Source: Micropterix aruncella (Eukaryota; Arthropoda; Insecta; Lepidoptera; Micropterigidae). From it: a stretch of DNA of 64,000 nt. Made by a program: the position numbers and the translations under genes. The stretch lies in the NCBI GenBank assembly GCA_944548615.1, contig OX155980.1:62117082-62181081 (forward strand), read 5' to 3'. The notes under the pieces were generated by a model. That model saw nothing but the letters and a program-made list of their open reading frames with translations, did not search any database and was not told the DNA's origin. Positions 45,251-54,759 of this stretch are shown here, piece after piece; positions within the stretch are counted from its first letter, which is position 1, and every line of letters starts with the position of its first letter.

Positions 45251-46310
45251 TTATTAACGTGCTTATAGTGTGAATAAATTAATACCACTATTATGTTCTT
45301 TTTCGTATTTAATTTTATAAGTACCAATTATTTTTGTTTCTGCTGGACATCTTGAACAATATATCTACATTTACCCATAATTAAATTAGCGATTCAACTA
45401 TTTATATATTTTTGGTATATTCATTTAAGTGAATATTAAGTTTCCGCGAATAATTCATTTTCATGACATTTGTTTCGAAGTGGTTTCGCTGCAGACCAGC
45501 AGATTGCACCATATAGTAGAGATGCAGTATTAATAGTGTTCCCCGGACTCGTCAAATAATCTACGACCTGGCATAATGCCACTTCAACATTGTAATTAGG
45601 TATTTCACTGTCCTGCCAAAACCGTCGAATAATTTAGTTAGATTATAAGTACTGAGATCTCCAGAAGTGATTCAGTGTTGTGTCACCGAAATCACGCGGT
45701 TGTCTATATGGGCCATACTGCTCTACTTAAAACATCGGTCATTATGCAGAAAATACATATACGTAAAAGGACGAGAGGTCAAGGACAAATGACGAACGGC
45801 GATATGCAAGCAGGCAAAGAGCGCCATTGCGAGACTTAACCTCTGACCGATGTGGTGTGTCTGCTTGGGTCTCTCAGAAATAGTATTGGATATAAGATCC
45901 AAATGCTAAGAGTATCTTTACCTTTTGATCTTTACTATTCACCAGCCGAATACTCCTCATCTGTATGGTTGAACATTTGATATTTGAGGTTAAACGCGAA
46001 CCTGGCAGATATTTTGTAGTCGCTCTAGCTTCGTTCGCATCCATGTACGCGACATGAGCTTAGTCCAGAATAGTAAGCAGCAGTGTTTTTAGCAAGGAAT
46101 GGTTTACATTCGCTAGCAGGATTTTTTTGAAACTGTGGCAGATTGTGATAACGTTATCTATCACAATATGCAACAGTTGCAAAATAATCCTACTAGCCAA
46201 TGTGTATAAAATCACAATAGGAATTCAGGTGAATAAATGCGATTACTGATTTTAGCTATTTGTGCCTGCCATGAAAGAGTTTAATCAATGAAAAAATACA
46301 TGTTTTTACA
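45251..46310. other. non-coding with one long imperfect hairpin
   Basis: No gene recognised. The hairpin at 46106-46203 is listed separately. Confidence 0.4.
46106..46203. repeat. 45-bp imperfect hairpin
   Basis: Arm 46106-46150 (acattcgctagcagg..cagattgtgata) and arm 46159-46203 are reverse complements with ~6 mismatches around an 8-base loop (acgttatc). Confidence 0.85.
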
Positions 46311-46315
46311 AATAA

Positions 46316-46975
46316 ATACAGTTGTCAACTACAACGGGCGAACCCGTCACCACAGGAAGTTTTAACGATTAGTCGATCTATCTCCCGTGAAGTGAGCGCA
46401 GAGGCTTGGACAAAACAGTCCACATGCCTTAAGAGGCCAACGCCGTATCCGCGAGATAACCAGGTATGTTACCCAGCGGGCTTACACTCACGCCCTTACT
46501 TCCAATTGCGACCAGATTACTCCGGTCTCTCGATCGGTTACGAGTTTGAGGTCGTTTGCGCGGTCCTCTCCCTTACGAAGCGGTGAAACGGTGTAAGCCG
46601 AATCTATCGCTGACCACGGCATCCTTTGACCGGCTGTTCACCCAGAATCGGGTAGCCGATGGTCGTTTCAAGAGCAGTCGCCGTAAGGTCCGCAACCACC
46701 CCCGCTCTATAGGAAACAGTACTGCTTCCAGACTCCCCTGACTATTGGGCGCACAATCGATTGGCTTACGCCGCACGGTGCGCAGACCGTCCAGGAGCGC
46801 CAGATAGTTGACTCCTAGGGGAAACTAGCCCTAAGACCAGAGTCCTGCCCAGGCTCGCACTTCATGCGTGGAGGCCGCCGAATGGGTGTTGACCCGTGAG
46901 TGTGACCAACCCTGAACAGAATGGGTCTTTGTGGCCAACTCAGCAAGGGCCCATTAGCTCCCTTTTGGTTTTTCG
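46316..46975. repeat. modular GC-rich interspersed repeat, locus 5
   Basis: Block Y in plus orientation (46316-46690; ttgtcaactacaacgggcga.., ctcccttacgaagcggtgaa..) is followed by block X in minus orientation (about 46740-46970; reverse of 13745-13965). Compared with locus 1 the order and relative orientation of X and Y are changed. Confidence 0.75.
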
Positions 46976-47490
46976 CATGTTTTTACAGCTCTTGAATACT
47001 TTATGACAAGGGTTGTTAATTTGAACTAGAAGCAATGACTGATAGGTCGATCGGCGTTGACAGTTTTTTCCGCCAATCACTATCTATTGGGATTTAGTTG
47101 GAATAATGCCATGGTCTTTCGCCCAGTTTATAAACCACTATATCGCTGTATCTCCCAGTTTTATAAACCACTTATAAGTAGTTCAGGATGAAGTAAGACG
47201 TTCAATATTTGAACTAATGAATATGTACATACAATAGTCAGGGAGAAAACACCCCTCATAATGCCAGCAGTGATGTCAATTATTATTAGATCAGTGGTCT
47301 TGATAGCTGTTTCAATACGTCGATGCGATTTTTATAAAGTTACGGCTATAACCAGAATTTTCATAGAGGTATGATATCCGATAAATTTACGGAACGCAAA
47401 ATAATGTAACCCGATATGGCAATATTTTTTAGATGGATAAGTACATATTTTTCACTAAAAATCGAAAATCGATAATTTGTCGGTTATGTC
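46976..47490. other. non-coding, nothing recognised
   Basis: AT-rich without supported frames. Confidence 0.4.
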
Positions 47491-47499
47491 AAATATTTT

Positions 47500-47740
47500 G
47501 TCTGTTTGAAATACTTTTGCACATACAATAGGTACAACATAGTGGGCCTATTGCCAAGTGGCAATATCTTTCGACCATACCGCCAGGGTTATTGTGACTA
47601 AAGTAAAGGTTTATGTTGAAAAATATAGTAGTAGATAAAACAGAATTTAATAATATATTATTATGTCATCTCAATATCGACGGGAGGAATCCAATATAAG
47701 GACAAGATACGAGACGATGGGGGGGGGGGTGTATTCATGA
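47500..47740. repeat. dispersed repeat with G-run, copy 2
   Basis: Matches 22080-22410: 'ccaagtggcaatatct', 'gccagggttattgtgact', 'tcaatatcgacgggaggaat', then a run of about 10 G followed by tgt. Confidence 0.7.
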
Positions 47741-48500
47741 AAGTTACAAGAAAAATCTAGTGATTCAGCTAGTAAAAGATTCTCCTGAGTGTGTAATGGA
47801 AGGCCATGGGATGACAGTCTATCATAATATCAGCGATGACAGACTTTCCATCATTTATATTATAATACAGATGTATGTAGGGTACGTGCAATACAGATGT
47901 ACAGGGATATATAGTGTACGTGCTATTTGACGCTCCGTGACTTTTGGCTATAAAAAAAGAATATCAGAAGAGATTTGTATTAACTGTGCATCCAAATCAA
48001 GGGGAATTTCTCCGGACCTGAGAAGCGTTAATCTTGAGAGGATTCGTAGAGTGATTCGTGAGTACGAGCGGTTTTAATTTCGAGTCGTTTAGAAATTTCT
48101 TTTTTCAGGCGTTTGATTTGACACAAGCGGAGATCGAATATCCAATCACAGCGCTAGCCGTGTAAACAAATAGCTACCCGACGTGCGCAAAGCCGCGACC
48201 GGTGGCGAACGCCGACCCACTGCCGGCCACTGCGCAGGCGTCAGCGCATTGGAACAGCGAATCGCACACACGCTGCTACTAGGGAGGTCAGTCGATTACC
48301 AAAATCATCGCATCGATTCATGGTTTCAATTCTATTGAAGACATTTTAATTAATTTACTTCTGAAAAACAACGCTATTCGCTACTGCACTTACCGAAGCG
48401 CCAGCGATATCTGTTTCACAACAACACTTCTTACGTGAGCCTGTCAATAGAGGGCGGTGTAAATTTATTCATACATAATAAATTATATAGAACAACAAAA
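47741..48500. other. region upstream of the intact LINE, probably including its 5' UTR
   Basis: A GC-rich part at 48150-48300 and a pyrimidine/A-rich leader at 48300-48500 precede the ORF1 ATG. The LINE 5' end could not be fixed because no target-site duplication was found. It is likely somewhere in 48000-48300. Confidence 0.4.
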
Positions 48501-49592
48501 ATGAAATGTAAACAATGTAAAACTGTAGTAGCCGTCGATGAATCGCTGAAATGCGGGCGTTGTTACGCACAATTCCACTACTCCTGCCTGTTCATGACTC
48601 GGGAAGGGTTCGAAGGCCTCTCCACTATACAGAAAAATAACTGGAGATGTGATGCGTGCAAGTTGGTGGAGCCTAGATCAACTCGAAGCAATACCCTAGC
48701 TAAACTCTCCCCTGAAAGATCACGTTCCCTAACGCCAACCAACCACTCAGCGACTGCCACAAATATCCCCACCCCTGAAACAACTCTCAAAAATAGAACA
48801 AGTTTCTCAATCAACTCTGAAAATTTGGAGGCTTTATTAGATCTAAGGTATGATGCATTTAAAAAGTCGATTCTTGAGGCACTCGAGGAACGATTTTCAG
48901 TCCAGGAAGCTAAGATAAAAGAGTTGGAAAAAAGAAATGACGATCTGGAAAATACAGTGGAATTTTTAACGATGCAGTTTGAGGACCTCAAAAGTGGAAG
49001 AGTTAAGGACATGGTAAGAAATTTCGATACTATTGACCAAAAAAATAAAGAGCATGAAAATAAAATACTTCTGCTGGAAAATAAGTTGGATTATCAGGAG
49101 CAGCTTCAAAAATCATGTAACATGGAGATAAGGGGTATTCCCGAGGGGGTGAATGAAGATTTAAATAGAATTGTTGATAAGATTGCAGCGGTTGCCAAAT
49201 GCAACTACAACCCCACCGATGTTTGTTCAATTTATCGCGTTCCGATCAAGAAATCTGAAACTAAACCAAAACCGATTATTGTAAAATTTATTTCAAGTGG
49301 AAAAAAGAATAACTTTATGATGAATTTTAAAAAATATATAAGAAATTGTAAAACCAATGGCGAAACCTTGACCTTATCCGACTTGAGTTATACGGGTACT
49401 ACAAACGCTCCAGTATTTATTTCCGACGAACTGACCCAGCGTTCGAGAGATTTGCTTTGGAACGCAAAACGAATTTCCAGAGAAAAATCTTACAAGTATT
49501 GCTGGGTTAATGCTGGACGAATATTTGTGAGGAAAAACCAAGGTGATAAGGCAATTCTATTTAAAAATAATTCCACTTTTTTATCTCTATAA
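48501..49592 (+). CDS. LINE ORF1 protein: PHD finger, coiled coil, FP25K-like domain
   Basis: An RNA-binding/chaperone-type ORF1 of a CR1-group LINE, 363 residues from ATG 48501. The frame stays open back to 48435, but the only upstream start candidate is GTG, so I chose the first ATG. Residues 3-53 form a perfect C4HC3 PHD finger (C3, C6, C18, C21, H26, C29, C50, C53). A Ser/Thr/Pro-rich linker follows. A long coiled coil comes next (EALEERFSVQEAKIKELEK region, about 120-215). The C-terminal half (NMEIRGIPEG.., VCSIYRVP, KPIIVKFISS, SYKYCWVNAGRIFVRK) resembles the FP25K-like domain common in insect LINE ORF1 proteins. ORF2 starts 377 bp downstream. No stops or frameshifts. Confidence 0.92.
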   Translation: MKCKQCKTVVAVDESLKCGRCYAQFHYSCLFMTREGFEGLSTIQKNNWRCDACKLVEPRSTRSNTLAKLSPERSRSLTPTNHSATATNIPTPETTLKNRTSFSINSENLEALLDLRYDAFKKSILEALEERFSVQEAKIKELEKRNDDLENTVEFLTMQFEDLKSGRVKDMVRNFDTIDQKNKEHENKILLLENKLDYQEQLQKSCNMEIRGIPEGVNEDLNRIVDKIAAVAKCNYNPTDVCSIYRVPIKKSETKPKPIIVKFISSGKKNNFMMNFKKYIRNCKTNGETLTLSDLSYTGTTNAPVFISDELTQRSRDLLWNAKRISREKSYKYCWVNAGRIFVRKNQGDKAILFKNNSTFLSL

Positions 49593-49969
49593 AACATGTA
49601 CTATATTCTGGGATTTTTCTTAACGATGAATATTTTAATGATTCTCTGAATATTTTTATGATTCTCTTAAGTTTTTACGGTCTTATATTAATAATGTATT
49701 ATATTATAATATTCATATATTATTTTTACATTTTTACGATTTTGATAAAACTTATGCCGTATACATTTTTAGCTATCTATTATTTTATCTTATTTTTGAT
49801 AATTTTAATGATGTATGTGATGACGAATCAATATTTAAAATATCTATTAGCATTTATTTATTTTTAGCAATGCGCCTAAGTTTTATGTCCTTAAGACTCA
49901 TAATATTATTCGATCAATATATCTTTCATTTTGCCATTAATGTAATGATTTTTACCACAACGCATAACA
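49593..49969. other. AT-rich ORF1-ORF2 intergenic region of the LINE
   Basis: 377 bp of very AT-rich DNA. The short frame at 49658-49867 (Tyr/Ile/Phe-rich) is compositional. How ORF2 is translated across such a distance is not visible from the sequence. Confidence 0.6.
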
Positions 49970-52939
49970 ATGGATCATGACATGAACTTTATTAGTAATA
50001 TTGATATTGATAGGCATAATACTGCGGATATAAATATATGCAGGAGCATCCTTTCAGAAAAAATGGCCATAAAATTCTTAGCTATGAATATTAGAAGTTT
50101 GAACAAAAATTACGATAGTCTAGTAATCTTCTTGCAACATCTCAATGTAGACATTGATGTAATTATACTCACTGAAACTTGGAATGGTAAATTTTACAGG
50201 GAGAAGCATATTCCAGGCTATGAATCTTTTCATACCAACTTTAATCATACTCAAAATGATGGCATTGTTTTATTTATCAAAGAAAGCTTCAGCTTCTTAT
50301 CGGTACAAGAAATAGATTTCCCTGAAGCAAATTGCTTGCAAATAAACATAGATGAAGCCACAAGTCTACTTGCTATTTATCGAAGCCCATCTATAAATAA
50401 TATCAACTTCTTCCTAGAAAGCCTTAATACACTTTTATGCGCTAATAGAAATTCTCAAAATCTGTATCTATGCGGTGACTTGAATATCTCTATAGCAGGA
50501 ACTTTGCATCCACAATCTGAGGAATATCTAAACGTCCTAATGCTACATGGTCTCCGACCAGAGATAATTCATCCAACGCGCAAATATAACAATAGCAGCA
50601 GTTGCATAGATCACGTCATGGTTCGAACCAAAAACCTAATCTCGACCATTGTATACAAAAATTCAATTACAGATCACTATACAATCTTCTTTAAGTTGGC
50701 CGCTAAGGGAAGTAATAACGTTGTACATCCAAACAAGCAAATAAAGAAAATAATTAATTATGATAAAATAGTTTACGAATTCAGCCAATATGATTGGAAT
50801 CAGTTATATCAGATTAGGGATGCTATCGACGCCTATAACTTACTTTTTTCCATCTTGAGTAACATTATACAGAAACATACAACATCGAAAACTGTAATTA
50901 TAAAACATAAAAATAAAAAAATTACACCGTGGATTACTGATGGACTCCTCTTTTGTATTCACAGGCGTGATAAAATGCACGCAGCGTTAAGAAAAACACC
51001 GGACAATGCAATGCTGAGGCAGAAATACACTCGTTATCGAAATTTATGTAATAAAATTATTAAATTGACTAAGCAGCAATACTTTAAAAAACAAATAACT
51101 GACTCAGCCGGGGACCCACGAAAAATCTGGATAAATATAAAAGAAGCGGCGAATTATAAAAATAGAAAGGATGTAAATTTAAATAGTATTAAAATTGACA
51201 ATCAAATTATTACAATGAAACATAATCCTGAAAAGTTACTAAATTGTACAAATAGTCACTTTTGTAATGTTGGCTCCAAATTAGAAGAAAAGTTTCGTGG
51301 GATAAATAGTTCTGTAATTACTGACCTAAGTAAATCTGATACGTTACCTGTGTCCATGTACCTAACGCCTACAAATAGAGACGAAGTTAAGAAAGTAATA
51401 GGCAGCCTTAAAAATAGGTCAGCGATGCGGGATGATGGGGTCGGGACATGCGTATTTAAACTAGCTGAAACCTATCTCAGCCAGCCTATTGCTTTTATCA
51501 TTAATGTGAGTTTTAAAAGCGGAATTTTTCCTGACAAATTAAAAATTGCCAAAGTAATTCCAATACATAAAGGGGGGGATAAGCAGGACCTCAATAACTA
51601 TCGACCTATCTCCATTTTAAACACGATCTCCAAGATCTTCGAAAAAGTTGCAAAGGCGAGACTCTATAAATTTTTCATTGAAAATAAAATACTCTCAGAC
51701 AATCAGTTCGGTTTTAGGGAAGGTTTAGGGACAACAGACGCTATAGCAGCCTTAACTGAATTTATAGTCAAAACGGTGGATAAAGGAGACAAGTGTCTAG
51801 GAGTTTTCCTTGACCTTGCAAAGGCTTTTGACTCCGTTTCTCATAATATATTATTATGCAAACTGAGCAGTGTAGGAATTAACTATACAAGTCTTAAATG
51901 GTTTGATAGTTACCTATCCAACAGGGTACAAAGTGTCACCATCCAGGGCCTCCAGAGTAAAAGCCAGCATCTCACGTATGGTGTGCCACAGGGTAGCGTT
52001 TTGGGACCCATTTTATTCCTCGTCTACATAAATGACCTATGTCAGTTACCAGTAGGTAAAATCATCACATATGCCGATGACACTGTTATACTATTCAAGG
52101 GTTCAAACTGGGATTACACATTTGAGAAAGCAAACGAGGGCATGGAAATTGTTAAAAATTGGCTAGGAAACTTTATGTTGACGCTTAATGTTGGCAAAAC
52201 CAAATACATGCCATTTAGTATAACAACCAGAGGTCAACCCACTACTAATAAAACTATTGTAATACACGAGTGCGATAGCGTAGAGTCTTGTAACTGTCAG
52301 CCTATACAAAGAGAAATATCTTGGAAATATCTAGGCATCACTCTAGATTGCTTTCTCCGTTGGGATTCTCATATACCTAACGTGGCTACGAAGGTGCGAA
52401 TCCTTGGATATGTTTTCAAAGAACTGAGGAATATTCTGGATTCCAAAACACTAAAAACTGTTTATTATGCTTTATGTGAATCGCTTATTACTTACGGCAT
52501 AATTGGATGGGGTGGATGTGGTAAAACCCTGCTAGAGCTATTACAAGTTGCGCAGAAATTTATATTAAAAATTATTCTACGTAGACCATATCGCCATCCC
52601 ACTAATGAACTTTATAAGGAAGCTAAAGTTCTTGACTGTAGGCAACTTTTCCTAAAAACTTCCCTCTTAAGGCTATTTTTGGACAGTAACTCAAATTTAG
52701 GAATAATTCAGAACCGGCGACCAACGAGACAAGTTTTAGAAAATAGCTCAATAATACCCAGAAGGAAAACATCATTTGGACAAAGACATTACTCTTTCAT
52801 TGCGCCGAGATTTTACAATCTGATCAATATGGAAATAAAAATGAACTTGACATTTAGGGAATTCAAAAATAAACTAAAGAAATGGTTATCGAATCATGAC
52901 AGACTAACCATACATCAAATGTTAGAAATAATAGTATAA
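49970..52939 (+). CDS. LINE ORF2: AP endonuclease + reverse transcriptase
   Basis: A 989-residue protein from ATG 49970 that nicks the target and reverse-transcribes the LINE RNA. The N-terminal exonuclease/endonuclease/phosphatase domain has AMNIRSLNKN (N40), ILTETW (E69), YLCGDLNIS, SCIDHVMVRT and ITDHYTIFF. RT motifs are IPIHKGGD, NNYRPISILNTISKIFEK, DNQFGFREGLGT, FLDLAKAFDSVSH, YGVPQGSVLGPILFLVYIND and YADDT (701-705). The C-terminal thumb/tail has SWKYLGITLD, LITYGIIGWGG and FGQRHYSFIAPRFYNL. No RNase H domain follows. All catalytic residues expected are present and there are no stops, so the copy could be young or active. A truncated minus-strand relative lies at 24315-25232. Confidence 0.95.
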   Translation: MDHDMNFISNIDIDRHNTADINICRSILSEKMAIKFLAMNIRSLNKNYDSLVIFLQHLNVDIDVIILTETWNGKFYREKHIPGYESFHTNFNHTQNDGIVLFIKESFSFLSVQEIDFPEANCLQINIDEATSLLAIYRSPSINNINFFLESLNTLLCANRNSQNLYLCGDLNISIAGTLHPQSEEYLNVLMLHGLRPEIIHPTRKYNNSSSCIDHVMVRTKNLISTIVYKNSITDHYTIFFKLAAKGSNNVVHPNKQIKKIINYDKIVYEFSQYDWNQLYQIRDAIDAYNLLFSILSNIIQKHTTSKTVIIKHKNKKITPWITDGLLFCIHRRDKMHAALRKTPDNAMLRQKYTRYRNLCNKIIKLTKQQYFKKQITDSAGDPRKIWINIKEAANYKNRKDVNLNSIKIDNQIITMKHNPEKLLNCTNSHFCNVGSKLEEKFRGINSSVITDLSKSDTLPVSMYLTPTNRDEVKKVIGSLKNRSAMRDDGVGTCVFKLAETYLSQPIAFIINVSFKSGIFPDKLKIAKVIPIHKGGDKQDLNNYRPISILNTISKIFEKVAKARLYKFFIENKILSDNQFGFREGLGTTDAIAALTEFIVKTVDKGDKCLGVFLDLAKAFDSVSHNILLCKLSSVGINYTSLKWFDSYLSNRVQSVTIQGLQSKSQHLTYGVPQGSVLGPILFLVYINDLCQLPVGKIITYADDTVILFKGSNWDYTFEKANEGMEIVKNWLGNFMLTLNVGKTKYMPFSITTRGQPTTNKTIVIHECDSVESCNCQPIQREISWKYLGITLDCFLRWDSHIPNVATKVRILGYVFKELRNILDSKTLKTVYYALCESLITYGIIGWGGCGKTLLELLQVAQKFILKIILRRPYRHPTNELYKEAKVLDCRQLFLKTSLLRLFLDSNSNLGIIQNRRPTRQVLENSSIIPRRKTSFGQRHYSFIAPRFYNLINMEIKMNLTFREFKNKLKKWLSNHDRLTIHQMLEIIV

Positions 52940-53493
52940 TAAAACTTAGGTGCAGATATTATTAACATATTTTTAAACATATATGTTAAGTATATTTTAA
53001 CATTGAACTAACTACCAAAAATTATTTGACTTTGACAATGAAGTATACTTTTTAGACTAGGTAATTTTATATTAATAAATATTAATGACCGTTTCTTCCT
53101 TTTCTCACATATAACTTTATTTATTTTATTTAATCGAATTTTATATGATATTTATTGCAGATTAAATAATGGAATTGCATTTTATTTATTATATTATCTT
53201 TTAATATTTTTTTATTATTATTTTTTTTTATTTTATTCTGAAGACCACATTTTAGGGCAATTTAGTGTCATTAGCTTTTTACTAAAACTTGTATATTTGT
53301 AAGCAACCAAGCAATCAAGCAAACTTGATTGTAATATTGGAGTCCTGTCCACCCTAGAACGGGCTAGTCCCAGTTGGGTGACAGAAACAAATAAGCAAAA
53401 GGTTAAGGTTTTGCCATTCGGTTCCTGTTATTTTTATAAGCTAATCAATGTTTCATAGTAATTAATTCTTAAATAAATAAATAAAATAAATAA
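52940..53493 (+). other. 3' UTR and tail of the CR1-group LINE
   Basis: About 550 bp matching the 24315-24900 copy in reverse. Shared words are ttgacaatgaa, gaagaccacattttagggca, caaacttgattg.. and tgtccaccctagaac. It ends in aaataaataaataaaataaa before unrelated GC-richer DNA at 53494. The tail is an AAATA-type repeat, with no long poly(A). Confidence 0.85.
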
Positions 53494-53969
53494 AGCCGCA
53501 GGCAAAAACTAGAGTGGAGATAATGTGTCGAGCGTGCAGGCGCGGTTTAAATTCGATACCCTGAAATATTTAACGCGTTTTATTATATTATAGCACATAA
53601 GAGCCCGCATACTTCGCCATCGAGTTACAGCGGGCCTGAGATATTCAATACGGCAACTTGCGTCTTTATATCGCCACAGTCTGTGCAGTAGGGTGGGCAC
53701 AAAATAAGCATACAAAAAGGGTAAAAATATGTTCGAACCTCATTATTGCTATGAAACATTTTCATTTTCATTGACTAGAAATGGAGCTTGTCTCACCTCA
53801 AGCGATTGATAAACCCTATATGTATCTGTATATAGTAGAGGTTGACTATAACCATTATAGTACTTCTAAAAGAGAAATAATGTTTTTTTTTTTAATTAAT
53901 GAGATTAAACTTTGCGTAAAGATTTTCACAGGTTTGATCGTAAACAATAATCATTGAAGAGACGTGTTT
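53494..53969. other. non-coding, nothing recognised
   Basis: Short unassigned stretch; the minus frame at 53715-53509 has no family signature. Confidence 0.4.
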
Positions 53970-54215
53970 TGTTTGTTTGAAAAACTTTATGGCACAATAT
54001 ACAGGACCTATTGCAAAGGGTGGCCTATTGCAAAGTGGGCCTATGTGGGCCAGGTGGGCCTATTGCAAAGTGGCAATATCTAACGACCATGCGGCTAGGG
54101 TTATTGTGAGTAAATGTTTATATTGGCAAATTATTATATACCAAGGTAATTTTTGCTAAGTAGTAATCATAATAAATAAGTACGATTACATAATAAAAAT
54201 AAAAAAATAGGAATT
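53970..54215. repeat. dispersed repeat, copy 3, with internal mini-duplication
   Basis: Matches the start of the 22080 repeat (aaaactttatggcac, caaagtggcaatatctaacgac, ctagggttattgtgag.aaatg). The word 'ggcctattgcaaagtgg' is present two to three times at about 54006-54075, a local expansion. The G-run part is absent. Confidence 0.65.
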
Positions 54216-54229
54216 AATTACATAATAAT

Positions 54230-54548
54230 ATGTTTTTTATTTTTATTTTATTATTGTTAAGGAAACAAACAGCTTTTACAAAACATTGGGTACAACATTA
54301 TTAAGTTTCAAAGATAATGCAAATAACATGTTTCCACTTAAATATTAATAATTTAAACACTAGAATTGAATAAGTCAATATCGCCGAGCTGCATATTATA
54401 AATTTTACATACTCCATAAATAAAACAGTTTTGTGCATAATTAGTGCCAACCTGCGGTAGGTGAAACAACTCCGTTTGGGGAGTGAGTCGCGATGGTACA
54501 CGAAAAGATACCAATCCAAGAAGATCCGAACAATCAATGTAACCTGTC
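54230..54548 (-). pseudogene. older LINE, ORF2 C-terminus and 3' UTR (downstream of the insertion)
   Basis: The minus frame reads GYIDCSDLLGLVSFRVPSRL, then ELFHLPQVGTNYAQNCFIYG, VCKIYN and DIDLF before a stop. This is the terminal segment of a LINE ORF2 (IDCxxLLxxxxFxVPxRxxRxxxLFxxPxxRTNYxxNxxxxRxxxLYN...DxF). It then passes into AT-rich 3' UTR with AATAAAA-type words near 54240. The upstream part of the same protein is on the other side of the Jockey-like insertion, at 59585-60160. The 11 bases 54538-54548 are the left target-site duplicate. Confidence 0.8.
54538..54548. repeat. left target-site duplication of the Jockey-like LINE
   Basis: tgtaacctgtc, identical to 59575-59585. Confidence 0.95.
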
Positions 54549-54576
54549 GAGTGCCGTTTTCGGAACCGTCCCGAGC

Positions 54577-54583
54577 GGTCGTG
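54577..54583 (+). promoter_or_regulatory. possible downstream promoter element (DPE) in the LINE 5' UTR
   Basis: GGTCGTG fits the RGWCGTG consensus. If transcription starts at A 54550 it falls at +28 to +34, the spacing known for Drosophila Jockey-clade internal promoters. The single extra G at 54549 could be a cap-derived base. Confidence 0.4.
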
Positions 54584-54759
54584 TTTACAGAGCTCCGAGC
54601 TTAGTAAACCATTCAATCGCGCCGAACGCAACGTCGAAAAAGTGGCGCGACCATAAGTGTGTAGCATAAGTGGACGCGCCGCGTAGCCACTCAGCACTGG
54701 GCCGGGCGTAACGCCCGACCCCAACAGAACATTCATAAAAATATAAAAACATTCGAATA

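Noticed and set aside
46392..46586. Short frame in block Y sharing MSAE-like and SIGYEFEV-like residues with the other loci
   Set aside because: The start codon is GTG and the matching frame at locus 1 has an internal stop; similarity follows from DNA conservation.
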